64,000 bases of DNA from Luscinia megarhynchos (taxonomy: Eukaryota; Chordata; Aves; Passeriformes; Turdidae). Position numbers and translations under genes: made by a program. Location: contig JAPFBE010000003.1 of the NCBI GenBank assembly GCA_034336665.1, forward strand, positions 13,494,360 through 13,558,359, written 5' to 3'. Each line of letters starts with the position of its first letter. The stretch's first letter is position 1. The notes below the pieces were generated by a model. The model worked only from the letters and a program-made list of their open reading frames with translations, had not been told where the DNA came from and searched no databases. Below, piece by piece: positions 1-12,324 of the stretch.

Positions 1-3000
1 TGCATAGAAAATTCCGGTGAACAGCACAATATCCTATAAGGTCTTTGATTTCAAGGATGTTGTATTCAATTTTTTTTGCTCACATAGGCAGTGGAAATCC
101 AGAATGCAGGGCATGTTGCCCTCAAAACTTCAGTGTAGCCAGTCATGTTATTGCAGGGGAAGAGCTTCATAAAACTATAATATCATTGAAAGGCAAATGG
201 CTGGATGTTTTGCAAGACCTGAATCCTAACTTCTTGACTGTCTGGCCGTTCATCTTGTCTGTATGTAACTATTTCACTTTTACCTTCTTGTTCTTCACCA
301 CTTGGGAGCAAGATACCAGCATATTTTGAGTCTTTTGTGTAATTTCTGTCTTGATAGAGCCATTACCTCAATGTTTTCCCCAGCCATTCTAGTTTTCAAT
401 AGCCACAGACACCCTGGTGTGGTCAGAAACAGGGTAACTCCCATGGGTGCAGCTGCCAGGAAGGAAGCCGTGTTTGCAGCTGATATTCACAGCCTTTTCT
501 ACTCCCACAGTCAACAGAGGTATCCAAAGGCAGAACACACTTGGAAACTGCAGGTACCATAGGTGTGCTGGCACCACTTTGGAACAACATAGGTTAACTT
601 ACCTGCAGAAATACTTTTGTAACTTGCACTTTCTGGAATTCAGTAGGAAAGGGTAAAACTACATTGTAAGCAATAGGATTTCTGAGCTTGACTCGTGGTT
701 AGATTGGGTACACCAGAGAGAGAATACAGCTTGTATATAAAAGTTTATAGCTCAGTTGTTTTCAGTACAGTGAACAGAGCCCTTGCAGTCCAACTCTAAT
801 TTTACTTGTGATCTACTGTTCCTTTGTATTTTTCCCTATAGTTTGTTTTGGTGTCACTCAGGGTAGGTACTGTGGTGTATCTTTTTCCTCACAAAAGCAA
901 ATGAAGTTGGTGGCTTTTGCTGAGTGTCTCTTACAGTCGAACTTAACAGTCATTGAGTTAGTTATGGAGATACCTGCTGCTAATTTCATGCTATTTCACT
1001 TAGACATTTATTTATCACAATGGCAATTACAATGTTGTGATCAGGTTCCATCTTGGTAATCTTAAAAGGAGTTACTGTGTATGTTGAGTCATGAAAAATG
1101 GGTTACAGTTCCAAGTCAGTGTAGCTAATGTTTTCATCCATCTTGCTGATAATTTGCTTGTCAATAAATTATTGAAGTTTTTAATGAGCCATTTTCACTC
1201 ATGGTTCCTTCCCCTTTTTTGTGTGTGTTAATTAGATCCTTTTCCAGGTACTGGCAACATGCATAGCAAACACCATTGTGCTGGGTAACACTCCCAGATT
1301 TCTCAAGCTGTAGCTCCTCTATTGCTAAGCCTCAGGTTATAAGAGAGTAACTTGACTTTTGTCAGCTTTCTGGTGATTGGTTTGAAGATCTTTAAGTATA
1401 CATGTGTTTGGTTCTTCATCTGTGAAATAGATGAAATGGAATTATTTTACCATCCAGTTACCTGATCGTGTTTCAGTAACCATTTTTTGACCTTGACAAA
1501 CCCCTCAGCTGGTGATGAGGGTTCGTTGTGAGCTGGCTACGTCACTGTACAGTAAACATCAGCCTGCTGAAGTTATCTTTTCATGTTTTTCCTATGCAGC
1601 CACAGTGATGGAGGTTGGGTAGGAAAGAAAGTGAAGGGGGATTGTTCTATTTTCTCCCAGAATAGTCCTCTGTTAACATATTCTCATAGATATTCTGGAA
1701 TCATTTTTCTCTCTTCTAGCTTCTATTTGAAACTTGTCTATAAATAGGAAATAATGCCATTTTACCCAAGGATTTAATTTTCCTTAATGTCCTCTTTTGA
1801 TTGTTAATAATATTGCAAGTGCACCAATATTTACCTGCAGTCATTGGACTAAAAATGAAGGAGTAAGGAGAGTTCCTAGCAGTAATATGAAGACCTGCTT
1901 TATGACTGTAGTAGCTGCTGACTTTCATGTATAGTGTATTCAGAGCAGTTGCACTGAAAAGGAATCCTTGTAAAAATATGCCCCAGAATGAAGGATGTAT
2001 GAGGGATAAGCAGTCTTTCTATTGGTAGTTTAATCTGCAGGTCCAGATGATCCTGAAGTCTTAAAATTGAGTGCAACAAAGGAGAAGGTGTCCGGCCAAA
2101 AGTCTGTAACACCTCATAAGGTGTTTCAGGTCACTAATCAGTAGGAAATGCCTAGTGAGAAGTAAAAGTATAGGGAAATATAGAGTTATGTGCTTTAAAA
2201 TACACTCCTGTCTGCCTTTGTCAGCAGAGGAGCTAGCTAGTTAATTCATAACAATAAATCTCAAAAGGCTTGAGCCACTTCAGAAAGGGTGATATCAGCC
2301 TGTGCCCATTTGTCTGAGTTGGGTAATAAGCTGGCTGTCATGTTAAAGTCAGTTATTTCAAAATAATGGAAAAGAAAACATGGAATTTCTTTCATAAGGA
2401 ATAAAAGGGTAGAAATGTAACAAGTACCAGTAAGTGTGGCTTAGGGAAAAATTATCTTGGCAGACACATCAAACTTCATTACTTGAGTGGGTGAGAAGCT
2501 CCAGCGCATTAATTGTGTAGATGGAGCAGAGTTGGGTAAGGTGCTTTACACTACACACACCAAGTCTCCCTTACTTTCAGTATGATACATTAAATAGCTT
2601 AAAAGCTGATGGATTGACAGTTGGGAAGAAATACATAACATTGCAGAAATAACCAAATAATTGGATTGTTCAAAGAGGTGGAGCCTTAGTTATGGCCCAA
2701 GGCTTCCATCATGATCTAGAAGTCATCAGAGTCATTCCTGTTTTTATTTGTGGCTGTGACGAAGTTGCTGGAATAAGTACATACAGATGATGAGGAAAAG
2801 ATGATAATTCAGAAACAGAGTACATTATTTCACACAGAGTGGATTACTCTGTACATTGAACCACGTAAATAAGTTATGTCTTAATCTGTCCAAGTGCAAA
2901 ATTAAGTGTCTAGGATTAATGAAAGCAAATCACATATCTAGAGGATATTTCTGAATCCTGGAAAGCAGAAGTTTCAGAAAAGATTAAAGAAACACAATCA

Positions 3001-4711
3001 CACAACCCCTCAAAAAGAGCCTCTTATACATGGGGGACAAAAAGGGCTGGTGCTGTTTGGGGATACTCAAAGTGGAAACAGATAGTATAAATAAGGTAAC
3101 TTTGTATCTGCTGAGTTGTATCTTTTAAATAGACCAAAAACTGGAGAGGCCACAAAGAATTATAAAACAACTTGGATGCTTAAAAGGTCATTAGCTATTT
3201 AATGCCAACAAGAAAAAAAGAAGTAGACATGAATCATATTGTGCTTTCCTGGTACTAGGAATTTACCTCGGTCTAAAGAGAGACAGGGATAGCTGGATTT
3301 TAAACAAAATAGATTTGAAAAAAAAGAAACCAACCTTGGCTTCCTAAATGATAAATGGCAATCAACCACAAGCAAAACATAATCAATGGGATGGGTCTTC
3401 CTCCCCTCAATGCCTTCACCTCCAGATTGGATGGCACTTCCTGGCATTTCTGCCCAAGTCCTTTGGTTCACAAATGAGTGAGTGAAATGTAATGGCTTGT
3501 GCCATAGAGAAATTGATATTAGGCCATCTTTTAGAATCCTCCCCTGCCCTTTCACAAGTTGAAGCAGGTAGAGGTATCTAGAAGAATATAATTTCTTGGA
3601 GTTCTATTTTTTAGTAGGCTGATGTTTTCTATCTAAGAATAGTTTCTTTTTTTTTCTCTGTCAAGACATGCCCAGACCTAGTTACTCTTAATAGACAACT
3701 GATTTTCTTGTCCATTTTGTAGTCTTTGTAACGCTGTTTAGAATTTCTCAAGAATTGTTCAGACATTAATTTGTGTTTCTAAGTTAAATTACTGTAATTT
3801 TACAATACAAACCTGCGGAGACAGCAAATGCTGTAAAGTCCTCTAGTGTCCATGTTGAGGTGCTTGCTCTCAGACAGCAATACCTGTTTCTCCCCTCTCT
3901 TTTCATTCTCAGATATTACAGAATTGATATTTCCAGATAATTGGCAAGCCTTCAATGGCAGCTGACTCCCTATTCCTGGTTGGTTTTGCTGCTGGTTTAG
4001 GAAGGGGTCTTTCTATGGCCACCACAAGCACATATTGCCCTCAGTAGTCCTTCGTTATCTCTTAGCAACTGTTTGGTCCTTCACAAAAAATGTCCCAGGC
4101 TAGATGGTTCCAAGAGTTTCCATGCAGGACCATTGAATAATGGGCTGTGACCTATGGAAGGAAATACAGCAGGAATAATTGAATCATAGCCTGTGTCCCG
4201 AAAATGGCTCTGAAAATAAGTTTTCTTAACTCATCTCACCTGGGGCAAAAATCATGGTGAGAAAAGAGTTGGTGGAACCTTCCAAACCAGCACTGGTTAT
4301 TGCTGTCCATTGTGACAGAGGAATGTGGCCATGCACAAAATTTCAGTGGATGAAGCAGAACCCCTTGGCATTCCCTGCAGAAAGGTGAAGACCCGCCGAG
4401 TTACCTGAATTTCACAGGGTGTTTTATCCATGGTATGAAGTGTTGCACCATCTTATGGCCAAGGAACCAACATCATGGAATTAAGCAAAATCACAGCATA
4501 GGAGAGGCACAGTCAGACCAGAAGAACATGAGGATGTTATGAGGAGTCAGGGCTTGGCCTTCATGCTGGACAGGGGAATGAGAGGCGTATGTGATTAATC
4601 TTTCTGGTGGGTAGGAGATCCCAAAACTGCCCAGGTCTTGATCAGCGTATGTGATCCATAGGCACCAAGTGGCAAGTGCTTTATAACCTTGTGTTCTCCA
4701 AAGGCACAGTT
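1..4711. other. AT-rich intergenic DNA, no gene seen
   Basis: I see no gene in this stretch. Open frames are short (the longest is about 118 codons), lack recognisable domains, and are not flanked by convincing splice sites. In human the neighbour beyond the 3' end of EIF2S3 is ZFX, so this is probably EIF2S3-ZFX intergenic DNA. No ZFX zinc-finger coding sequence is visible here. Confidence 0.5.
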
Positions 4712-4802
4712 CACAGGATCACAGAATGGTTTAGGTTGGAAGAGTTCATCTAGATGCAACCTCCTGCCATGGACAGGGAACCTTTCACTACACCAGGTTG
4801 CT
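4712..4802 (-). mobile_element. CR1 LINE 3'-end fragment
   Basis: The sequence opens with the typical inverted CR1 3' end (ATCACAGAATGGTTTAGGTT) and continues through the 'CCTGCCATGGACAGGGA' and 'CCAGGTTGCT' blocks seen in bird CR1 tails. It loses resemblance after about 4,802. The element lies in minus orientation and is a short, diverged, 5'-truncated copy, as is usual for CR1. Confidence 0.8.
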
Positions 4803-6472
4803 TATCAATATTGGTGGCAAGCTGCTCACAAGTAGGGGCTTCCCTGTTCCCAGCCTTTTCTGTTAGTTACCTGCCTCATTGAAGACACAGAACTCGAGGA
4901 CAGTCACCTGCTGCGTTCCCTGGCTTCAGCAACTGCCAGTCCTGGGTTTGCTGCAAGACCTGCTCCCACCAGGCAGCATCCTCACCACGGAGCTTGAGCA
5001 TGAGACTGCTGCAGCTTGGTGTGCTGCCCATCACTGTCCCCTGGGAGCCTGTGAAGGGGCTTTGACCCATCCATCTGCACTTTTCCACTTACTGCTGGTG
5101 TTCAGGGTACTCCCTGAGAGAGCTGAAGAAAGAACCAGCTTGGTGTTGGCAGGAAGCTTCATATAGTTTCTGGAAACAAGGCTTGGAAAGGGGCCCAGGC
5201 TGTCACAGTGCCTGTGTTTTGGGTAGCATCTGGCCTGATGTCTGGCAGAACAAATGGCTGGCCACTGAGACGTGTTACAGCCAACACTACACGAGCAGAC
5301 AGAGCCACCAACTTGCTTCAGCCCATGATGCACAGGGACAAAAGTGCCATACACACTTGTCACCAATTCTAGGGTGAATTTAGACAGCCAGTTGGGATGT
5401 GCACTGAACTGCTTGTGCAGACAGGCAGCCACAATGCTTGGGGGGCCAGAGGCTTGAGGAAAAGAAAGATTAATGAAGCTGTAAGAAATATTTTCTTTGA
5501 TGGGAAAACTAGTTGCAACAAATGAAGTAATGAAAGATTGACCTTTACAATTGTGTGTTTCAAAATTCTTTTGAAGAAATTGACATTAAAAATGCTCATT
5601 AAATAAAGAAAAAAACCTTTCAAATAAGGTTTTCATGGCATTATAAGACATAATTTACTAAGCCTCAACATAGACATTGCTGGGATCTGTGTAACCCTGA
5701 AAAATAAGGTATTGGAGGAATATCTGTGAAACAAGTATGACAATGTTTATTTGGAGAAATTTCATCATGATAAGGCTGGAATATCTGATAGCAAAGGAGT
5801 GGGAAACACAAACTCAACAGTGAAACATCAGAGAATCTTAGTTGTTGCTTGGGGTCTGAAAACTGTATTCGAACTTAAACTTTCTAATGGCTCCTATTTA
5901 TGAAAGAAGAGTATTTAAAAAATGTGTTCGGATATACTAGGCTGATGACTGACTGACCTGCTTTTTATTCCAATATTATCATGTATCTTAGAGAACCGTG
6001 TCCAGTGCAAAGAATCCCATGGTACTGGAACCCAGAAGAGGAATGCAAGGCTCTTGTATTTGGTCTGTCTGTGCTCTGCTACACAGGATAGTCGTAGAGA
6101 AAGATCAGAAGAGGGTCCAGGTATTCAGCCTGTCTTTTCAGTTTTGGTTATACAAAGTCAGCAGGTTGGAACTGATCTAATAGGTTTAAATTGGTGAAAG
6201 TATTGTAAGGCCAGTATAAAATCTCTACAGCTGCGTATATCTCAGATAATCTCTCTACTTAAAAATACCAGCAATGTGCAGCGTAGTGTCACTTACTTTG
6301 AAGCTGACATTTTGCATTGTACGGGTTTTCAGTTGCTCGTAAAACTTTGCCAGCTTTCACAAGTCTGAAATTTTCCCTAAGGGGTGTTGGCTTCAAACTG
6401 AATTTTTTGTGAAGATTCCAGAGACAGTTTCTTCAGATGCCTCAGATTAAAATGAAGATTATTTGCCCTTGT
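4803..6472. other. Intergenic DNA, unassigned
   Basis: Positions 4,860-5,440 are more GC-rich than their surroundings and are open on both strands (about 95 codons plus, 133 codons minus). The predicted peptides match nothing I recognise. It could be an old repeat. No gene is claimed. Confidence 0.35.
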
Positions 6473-6619
6473 AGAGAAAAGAAAAAGAAGAAAAGGAAAG
6501 AAAAATAAGAAAGAGAAAAAAGAAAAGATAAGAAGAAAAGGAAAGAATAAGAAAGGAAATGAAAAGAAAAAGAAGGAGAAAAAGTAAGAAGGAAAGAAAA
6601 GAAGGAAAAAAGAGAAAAG
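6473..6619. repeat. Polypurine (A/G) low-complexity tract
   Basis: About 147 bp of almost pure A and G on the plus strand, built from AAAGAAG / AAAGGAAAG-like units with only a few T interruptions. The lysine/arginine- or leucine/phenylalanine/serine-rich open frames over it are artefacts of this composition. Such tracts can form triplex (H-DNA) structures. Confidence 0.85.
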
Positions 6620-9340
6620 TTTTTGTTTGTTTTTTTAATTGAGAAGCTAAATTTAAAAAAAGTTGAAAACAGATTTTACATTTAAACATCAGGGTGGTCC
6701 TTGTGTTGAGCAGGAGTCCCTTGCATCCTGTGGAGAACTGGGAAGTTATTTGTCTGCATTAAAATCTCTGACATGTCTTGGTTTACAAATATTCAGTAGA
6801 CTTCTTAATACTCAATTGTACTTAGCTGTTAAAGGAAGACTTTCACAGGCAATTTTATTGCACAGATTAAGTGCTGTGCAAGCTTAAAGGAATTTTTAAT
6901 TCAGTAGGGCGGTTAATTATTTATTCTACAATTTCAAATAACATCTCTTAGTTTGAACTCTCATTGGTTTTAGGGGTGGGGCGGGGCTTAGACGTAAAAA
7001 AAAAATCCGTGTTTTCCTCCATAATTCTGTAAGCTCACATGCCATTTTCCTTTTTTGTCCATGAATCAAAGATAGACGTAGAGATGTTGGTGAGTACATG
7101 TAACAAAGGTAAAAGAACTGGTGAATGTTCAACCTGATACATTGTTAGAAATCAGCACTGCTGGATCTTGAAAAAGAAAGGGTAGAGAAGATTTTGAAGT
7201 GTGAAGAGTTCCTTTTCTCGGCTGATACAGTTGTAGATGGCCCTGAGGGTTATCGGTGACTATATAAGCGCTGCATTTTGAAATAGAAACAGCCCCTCCC
7301 TGTTTCTCTAGTAAATCGTTTAACAAGAGAGCAGGACATTACAAACCAAACCATTGCACTGAAGGACCAACCTTCTTTTCGGGGAGACTTTAATGGGGCA
7401 ACACTGACTTTCAGTATTTTTTAATTCAAAGCTGTGTTATTTGGTCTCTTTCCAGCAAAACTCTTCTGTAGCTATATTAACTGTACTCCCCTTGAATGGA
7501 TGGGAGCGGGTGATCAGCTTCTGCCCGGAGCAGTTTTCACCAGCCCATAAAGCAGCCAGGTTGCTCTGGAATGTACCAAGAGTCCACTCTCCTCTGATGT
7601 TGTGTCAAAACAGACACCTTCCCATAAGGCTCAAAATGCTTCCAAAGACAAAATGTTAGCTTTTAAGTGCAAAAATAAATTCCCAACATGAACACACAGA
7701 TTGGTAGAACAGCAACAGTGTGAAGTAGCAAGGAATTTAAAGGAGGAATAAAGCTTTCAGAAAAATGGAAGTAATTTAATATCCCAGTTTCTAAAACACT
7801 TAAAGCACAAGCTCACCTTCAAGTGCACAATGATCCCAGCAGTGTTAACAGGACAATATGTGTGCCTGAAGCACACAAGTACATGGCTTATGGAGCTGTA
7901 CCAGTGTTTAAAGTGTGGTAACAGACGAGGCAAGGAGCCAAAACCATATGGAGAATATGTGAACGCTTATGGTTGCTGTGGAAGGGCTAATTACACCCCC
8001 ATACCTCTTTCTGGTGTGAAGCATGACTCCATGTTAGATTTTTAAAGGATTAAGTTGTATACAACTAGTGCAAACACAATAAATGGGAGACAATTTAAGG
8101 AAATAAAAGTAATTGTTGCTAAACTTCGTTATCAGCAGCATTTTGGCTGTAGCCAAGAAAAAGTACAAAAAATTGTTCTATTTCTGTATGTCCAATGCTA
8201 GTCACCAAGGTTAAAAAAAGCTGCTTAAATGAAAACTTGCAAAAACTGAGACTTAACTCTGTTGTGTGGTAGTTAAGATAATGTTGCAAAAGAAGCATTT
8301 TGAGATACATAATAGATTACCTAATCATTTAGATGATTAAGCAAAACCGGGAAGAGAAATGAGTTCAGAGAACCTTAAAGTGCATTTGCAGGAGAAAACA
8401 CTATTCAGGCCTTCATTGAATACCAAATAAACAAAAACAACTAAACATAGAAAAATGTAATGTTTGGCAGGGGAAGAGGCTTTCTAAATAACATAATGAA
8501 TCCACTCTAGTATGTTGGATTTCTTTACAAATGCCCACACAGAGGCAAAAAGAGAGAGCTGGTGCCCTGATTCATTTGCATCCTTAGGATTGTGTAATAT
8601 GAGACTTAATTAAGTAAATCTTGATTTTTTTTTCCCACCAACTGTATGAAATACTCAAAAAAGTATGCCAGGCTTTAGAAAGAAACTGTTTGAATGGAAA
8701 AGTTTGGTTTTTATAAATACATAGCCTACAATTTCTTAATAAAGCCTTCCTCAACACAAGTAAATATCACATATTGACATTACTTCAACTAAAATATTTC
8801 AAGTTTTCATCTGTGTTTGAGCACAGTGTTCTAGTCCCTTGTTTTACAGAAGTTTTATAAAAGACATTGAAGAATATGTATTTATTTAAATATTTGAGGT
8901 AATTCCTTGAACAAATGTTCCTTGGTGACAAAATTCTCTTGCTAATTTGTTCTTTCTTCATTGCATATGTAGTGCCCATGTTAGGAGACTTGTTTGTTTG
9001 GTTTTAATCCTTTCAGGATAAGAATGGAGAATTTATTTACATACTTGTTCACTTTATACAGTTTTTGACTTTTACAGCTGCTGTTATTCACCATAAACAA
9101 AAATTTCTGTAAAAATGGTTATTCTAGCAGGGTTTTTAGTCTGGAGAGGTATGAAACATTCACTTTTACTACACCACTAGCATGGACTGGAGATGTATGG
9201 AACACTCAGTGAGCACATAGAGATGGAGCTTCACAGAAACAAAAGCAGCACCATGAAGCCAGAGCACATTAGTGATTTTAGCACTATGGTAAGTGAACAT
9301 CAGCCATTAAGCCAACTGTGCCAAAAGAATGGTGGCAGTG
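6620..9340. other. Intergenic DNA, no gene seen
   Basis: AT-rich sequence with only short open frames and no recognisable exon, RNA gene or transposon. The 71-codon plus-strand frame at 7,830-8,045 is cysteine-containing but has no recognised motif and no splice context. Confidence 0.4.
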
Positions 9341-9720
9341 GGAGGAACTCTTGAGTGAGGAGTGGTGCCCACAGGGTCTGGTGATGCCAGTGAAAGGCAG
9401 CTGGACCTTGTGGATGTGCATGGGCCGTGCCACGGCCGGGAGGGGCGGGAGCTGGGAACCGGCAGTCGGTGCTTTGGGGGGTGCTTAAGGGAGGGCAGGC
9501 ATTTGAAACTTTATAAATGTTTAGCCCCAGCCTGGCAGCAAGAAGTGACCCAGAACTGCAGGGGCAGCGGGGCTGGGACTTTACACTGCAGAAGCAGTGG
9601 TGGGAAACTGGGCCGGGACAGAAGTTTAAACCTTTCCTGCAGGCAGTCTGGAGGCTCATCCACATGACTCAGCATGGAAAAACAGCAGGAACCCTTTCTG
9701 CAGCAGTGAGCTAGAAGGAA
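9341..9720. other. Isolated GC-rich block of unknown nature
   Basis: About 380 bp of clearly higher GC with several CpGs, sitting in AT-rich DNA. It is open for 101 codons on plus and 121 on minus. It contains direct SP1-like GGGGCGGG sequence near 9,441. It could be an old LTR, a distal enhancer/CpG block or a decayed retroposon. I could not find terminal repeats or target duplications. Confidence 0.3.
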
Positions 9721-11268
9721 GCACTTTTTAAAGTGCTACAAAACGAATGCAATAAAAACATAATTTTAAAATGTTTTTGGATTTTGTGTATACTAGGGCC
9801 AAATCAGCAAAGATGTTAACTGAAAGGGTTTTTTCACCCTTTCAGAATAAATTCTGGTATTTGGCTGGAAATGGCATTTCCCAAACACACACTGAAGTCT
9901 CAGAAATAGCTACTGACACAACACTTCAACTTTGTACCACTGCACAAGGTATCTACATATTTGTGTACCCAAACCAATTTGAAATGCAAATGTTCAGGTA
10001 GATAAATATGACCTAAAAAGGGTAAAAAAAATCAAATCACTCTGAAGCAAATCATTGGTAAAGTGAGTAAGCTCACACTGCATCTGCAATCCTGGCCAAG
10101 AAAATCAAAATAATTTTCAACTTCCTTAGCTGTACATGATATTGCTTTCTCTTGTCATTCAACATCTCAGCATCACAGTTCAGTGCCTGAGGAGGGGGTG
10201 GTACACGCATCAGCACACAATGTATTTGCACTTACACTGTTCACACTCGGCTCTCCAATGCTGCAGTGTTCCATGTGTTCAGCAGTCTCAATATCCCATT
10301 ACTCATCACTCACGTCAGCAGTCAAAGCTCTCCTTTAGAGGAAATTTAACATTTTGGTGGCAGAGAAAGAGCTCTGTATGTGATCTGCCCCCCAGGCCCT
10401 CATCCTGGTGTGACAGGATAGACAGCAGAGTGTTGAAAGAGGTGATCCTTGTGAGAGCCTCACCCTGCCTGGAAAAGCCACTGGGAAAGCAGGTCAATGC
10501 ACAGCTTCGGCAAGATTATGGCACCGGTGTTCTTTAAACTGCAGATCAAGAGAGACACAACCTCCAAAATATCTGAATGTCTAAAAATGTCTGTGGGTGC
10601 TTAGCCCGTTTCTCAGAAGCTTTTCCACATGTGTTTCATTAGACCCACAGCTGCAGTGCACTGAGAAAGGACTCTGCACTTAATTTCACCCTGGAGCTGG
10701 TGCCATCCAAGCACTCTGCTGTAGCTTACATATTCTCTTTTATGCTCACCCTCACATCACCAGACTGGGCAAGGCTTTAAGTTCCTAGAATTCAGTAACA
10801 GAAGGGAGCTGCCAAAGCATGGAAGATGCAGTCCTTGAAACAGATTGTGGATTGGAGAGTCAGTGAGAACTACAGCTGACTCTTGCTTTTAAAATGGAAA
10901 AACACTATTCGAAAAACTAATGTATTTACTCTCAACACCATGTGAGGTAGTACTTTGCAAATGGAAAAACTGAGTACAGGAATGTAGACAGAGTAAGGGA
11001 ACATAGTACAGTGCAAAATCAAGAAAAAAGTGCAAGCTGTTTCATCAAAGTCCAATTTGATGAGTGAAATCGTATTCACCTTTAGAAAGCCCTTGAAGAT
11101 ATTGAATAAAACCAAAACCAAGCTTTGAAAACACACAGTACTTTGTACCAAAATAGGTTAAGTAGCACGACTTGCTAAATAGTATATAAAACAGCTAGAA
11201 CTATGTATATTAGTACAAATGAATGAGTGAAATCTAAATGGAATAAAGTATTAGCACCCTACAGTAAG
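9721..11268. other. Intergenic / possible distal EIF2S3 3'UTR
   Basis: No gene is recognised. The right-hand part (from about 11,150) may fall inside the longest EIF2S3 3'UTR, depending on which polyadenylation signal is used. Open frames on both strands (up to 133 codons at 10,136-10,537 plus) resemble nothing known to me. Confidence 0.35.
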
Positions 11269-12260
11269 TTTATTACATTATGTTTTATCCTGAGGTATGT
11301 GATTCAGAATAGCTAAACAAAAGTGGTTTTACACCTTTTCTCCTCATCCTATTCACAATTCCACCACCATTAATCTGCCCCCCACCCCAAATTATTCCTT
11401 TCTACAGCCTCTTTCCAACATTTTATATTTGCTCAATATAATTTTGAAGTCATTTATTCCTATTGTATAAAGAACTCCCAGGTCACCCCCCCAGAGTTCC
11501 ACGATGACAAAGTTACATTCCAATTAATCACATTCTTTTCATGAAATCCATACTAAAATAGGCCAAAACCAGTACTGCCAGTTCAGATCCAGTTTACTTG
11601 TGGTTTTTCCTTTGGGGATTTAAGAAAACATGTAGTAATATCAGAAATGACAAGTTCAAGTCAGTCAATGTTGCCATCCTAATTACAAACCATATTACTT
11701 TAGAATGCTAAAATCAGAACCATAGAAACAAAGGAATAAAGTTTTTTGTTGGTAACAGTCATCTAAACAAAACAAATTGTGCAGAAAAGGTACTAGTCTT
11801 CCAAGAAGAGTTTGGCTGCTTGCTTTTAATTTTTGTACTTGAACAACCACTGCAGTCTTTTGTTACTCAGAAAAACTGTATGAATTAATGAAAATAAGCA
11901 ATATTTTATTTCAATACCAGATTTATGGTGTGTGTGTTACACTGGGCCTGGTTTCACTGATATTAAACAGATATGTCTGAAACACAAAGTAACATAAATT
12001 AGACATGCCATGAGACATGTACAATTAATTTCTACTAAAATGTGGATAATGAAACCCACTTCTATGCCAATTCTTTTACACTTTTAATGGTGATAGTGAC
12101 TAGTATTTTAGTAAGAGGGTAAAATTCAATAAAACATACGAGGACAGCCATACAACTCAAAGATACTGTTTGCACAGCTTCCAATTCCACTGTGAAAATA
12201 CACCCCCTCCAAAATAGAAATAGGCACTTCATCTTTAAAAATGAAGCCCTCTTTTGTTCT
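11269..12260 (-). other. EIF2S3: EIF2S3 3' untranslated region (end approximate)
   Basis: The sequence downstream of the EIF2S3 stop on the minus strand is AT-rich with no open frame continuing. On the minus strand AATAAA polyadenylation hexamers occur at 11,910-11,905, 11,458-11,453 and 11,274-11,269. The last is followed by T-rich sequence. Any of them could end the mRNA, so the left boundary given is the most distal plausible one. Confidence 0.5.
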
Positions 12261-12324
12261 TCAGTCATCATCAACAGTTGGCTTGATTGTCACTCCTCTT
12301 CTGATCTGACCCCAACCAATTAAA
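12261..12324 (-). CDS. EIF2S3: EIF2S3 coding exon 12 (C-terminus and stop)
   Basis: Acceptor TTGCAG. It completes the arginine codon and encodes [20 protein letters not shown], then TGA at 12,263-12,261, identical to the human C-terminus. Confidence 0.97.

Noticed and set aside
6459..6689. 76-codon Phe/Leu/Ser-rich minus frame resembling a membrane protein
   Set aside because: It is the translation of a polypurine tract, not a transmembrane protein.
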